This document shows, piece by piece, positions 63,301 through 64,000 of a stretch of DNA of 64,000 bases (positions are counted from its first letter, which is position 1; every line of letters starts with the position of its first letter). The notes under the pieces were generated by a model. It saw nothing but the letters and a program-made list of their open reading frames with translations. It did no database searches and was not told where the DNA came from. Both the position numbers and the translations under genes were made by a program. Source of the DNA: Xylaria sp. FL1777 (Eukaryota > Ascomycota > Sordariomycetes > Xylariales > Xylariaceae); the NCBI GenBank assembly GCA_022578965.1, contig MU400610.1:62001-126000 (forward strand). The letters run 5' to 3'.

Positions 63301-64000
63301 CCATGCTATTAAACAACAAATTTAAAGCTATTATAAAAGCAAAAAATAAAATAACAACTTACTTAAAAGCTAAACCTTTAAAACATATAAATTCTTTAGT
63401 AATACTTAAGTTTATTAAAGAAAAAATTATGTTTTAATATAAAGTTTTTATTAAAATTAAGTATAATAATAGCTCTAAGTTTAAAAAAAAAATAAAAAAC
63501 GCAATAAACACTTTAAAATACAAAATAAACTATAGCTCTGCTTATTATTTCTAAGCTTAAAGCCTTGTTAAAAAAAGCTACAAACTAATAAAAAAAAGCT
63601 TTATATAAATAATAAATAAAACCGAAAAAAATTAGCTAAATTACTTAAACTTAGTAATATAAGCAAATTACACTTTTATATGCTATTATAGCTGCAGTTT
63701 ATATAAGCTAATATATAAAAAAATACTAATTCTATTAGTAGAAAATGTAATACTAACGTAAAAAATAATTAAATAGCAAAATAGTACTTCTTATAAAAAT
63801 TTTATTAAAGCTAAAGTTAAGCAGCTAAAATGCTACAACTAAAATATTATAAAGGTTAAAGCAATTATAACTAAAAAAAAAAAATTAGCTATAAAAACTA
63901 AATTTCGAAAAAACGCTTATAAAATTAAGTAACTACTTAAAAAAAGCTCGCTTGTTTTTTTTTATAATACTATGCTTTTAATAAATAAGTTTAACAACAA
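63301..64000 (+). pseudogene. Decayed basic reading frame running off the right edge
   Basis: From the ATG near 63304 (MLLNNKFKAIIKAKNKI) one plus frame persists to the window end, with interruptions mostly by TAA/TAG of the CAA/CAG-derived kind (KAKPLKHINSLVILKFIKEK and KAIITKKKKLAIKTKFRKNA are readable). Lys/Ile-rich, unknown family. A transposase N-terminal region or a host gene fragment are equally possible. Confidence 0.35.

Larger units (their letters stand above)
11372..64000. other. AT isochore of RIP-like mutated nested transposons
   Basis: From here to the end of the window the sequence is extremely AT-rich. In 48001-48360 I counted 29 C and 27 G in 360 bases. Paired repeat copies inside it differ almost only by C/T and G/A transitions, distributed to both copies, the signature of a repeat-directed mutation process. 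No intact gene is present. Plus- and minus-strand open frames are short and depleted in Asp and Glu codons. The specific elements are listed separately. Confidence 0.9.

Noticed and set aside
11417..64000. AT-rich half as mitochondrial DNA, a NUMT or foreign AT-rich contamination
   Set aside because: It contains LTRs, target duplications and RT/RNase H remnants whose copies differ by transitions, which is the behaviour of mutated nuclear transposons. It joins the gene-bearing part without a break.

Overview
The window is a piece of a filamentous ascomycete (Pezizomycotina) chromosome. Short GT-AG introns with CTAAC-type branch sites, a Mit1/Mi-2-type remodeler, a nucleus-encoded mitochondrial rRNA methylase and RIP-like mutated retrotransposons all point there. 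TAGGTAC-rich intergenic motifs make a Sordariomycete plausible, but that part is a guess.

The window has two sharply different halves. Positions 1 to about 11,370 have balanced composition and carry four genes. Reading left to right they are: a minus-strand gene of unknown function running off the left edge (1-1076); a three-exon minus-strand chromatin remodeler of the Mit1/CHD type (1992-6422); a small two-exon minus-strand gene of unknown function (6753-7507); and, divergently on the plus strand, a mitochondrial SpoU-type rRNA 2'-O-methyltransferase related to MRM1 (about 8242-10437).

From about 11,370 to the right end (more than 52 kb) the DNA is an AT isochore, about 16% G+C in a 360-base stretch I counted. 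I found no intact gene in it. It is a nest of inactivated transposons: two 7.36-kb Ty1/Copia elements with 287-bp LTRs and perfect 5-bp target duplications (25797-33171 minus, 51061-58413 plus); two 5.1-kb LINEs with 14-bp target duplications (34992-40141, and 46572-59071 split by the second Copia); a Ty3/Gypsy gag-pol remnant flanked by inverted 515-bp LTRs; three copies of an unclassified 2.19-kb element with 13-16-bp target duplications; and a 583-bp relative of it. Tandem minisatellites and a few decayed reading frames fill the rest.

The nesting order can be read from target duplications and empty sites. The Gypsy element is oldest. LINE A, the 2.19-kb element R3 and the 583-bp element R4 inserted into it, and Copia 1 inserted into its left LTR. 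LINE B landed just outside the right LTR, and Copia 2 later landed in LINE B. All polymerase catalytic Asp-Asp pairs I could locate have become Asn-Asn.

The most unusual signal is the mutation context. Surviving cytosines in the isochore are almost all preceded by A or G, while CpA is not visibly depleted. That is a 5'-neighbour (TpC/CpC) preference rather than the CpA preference of classical RIP.
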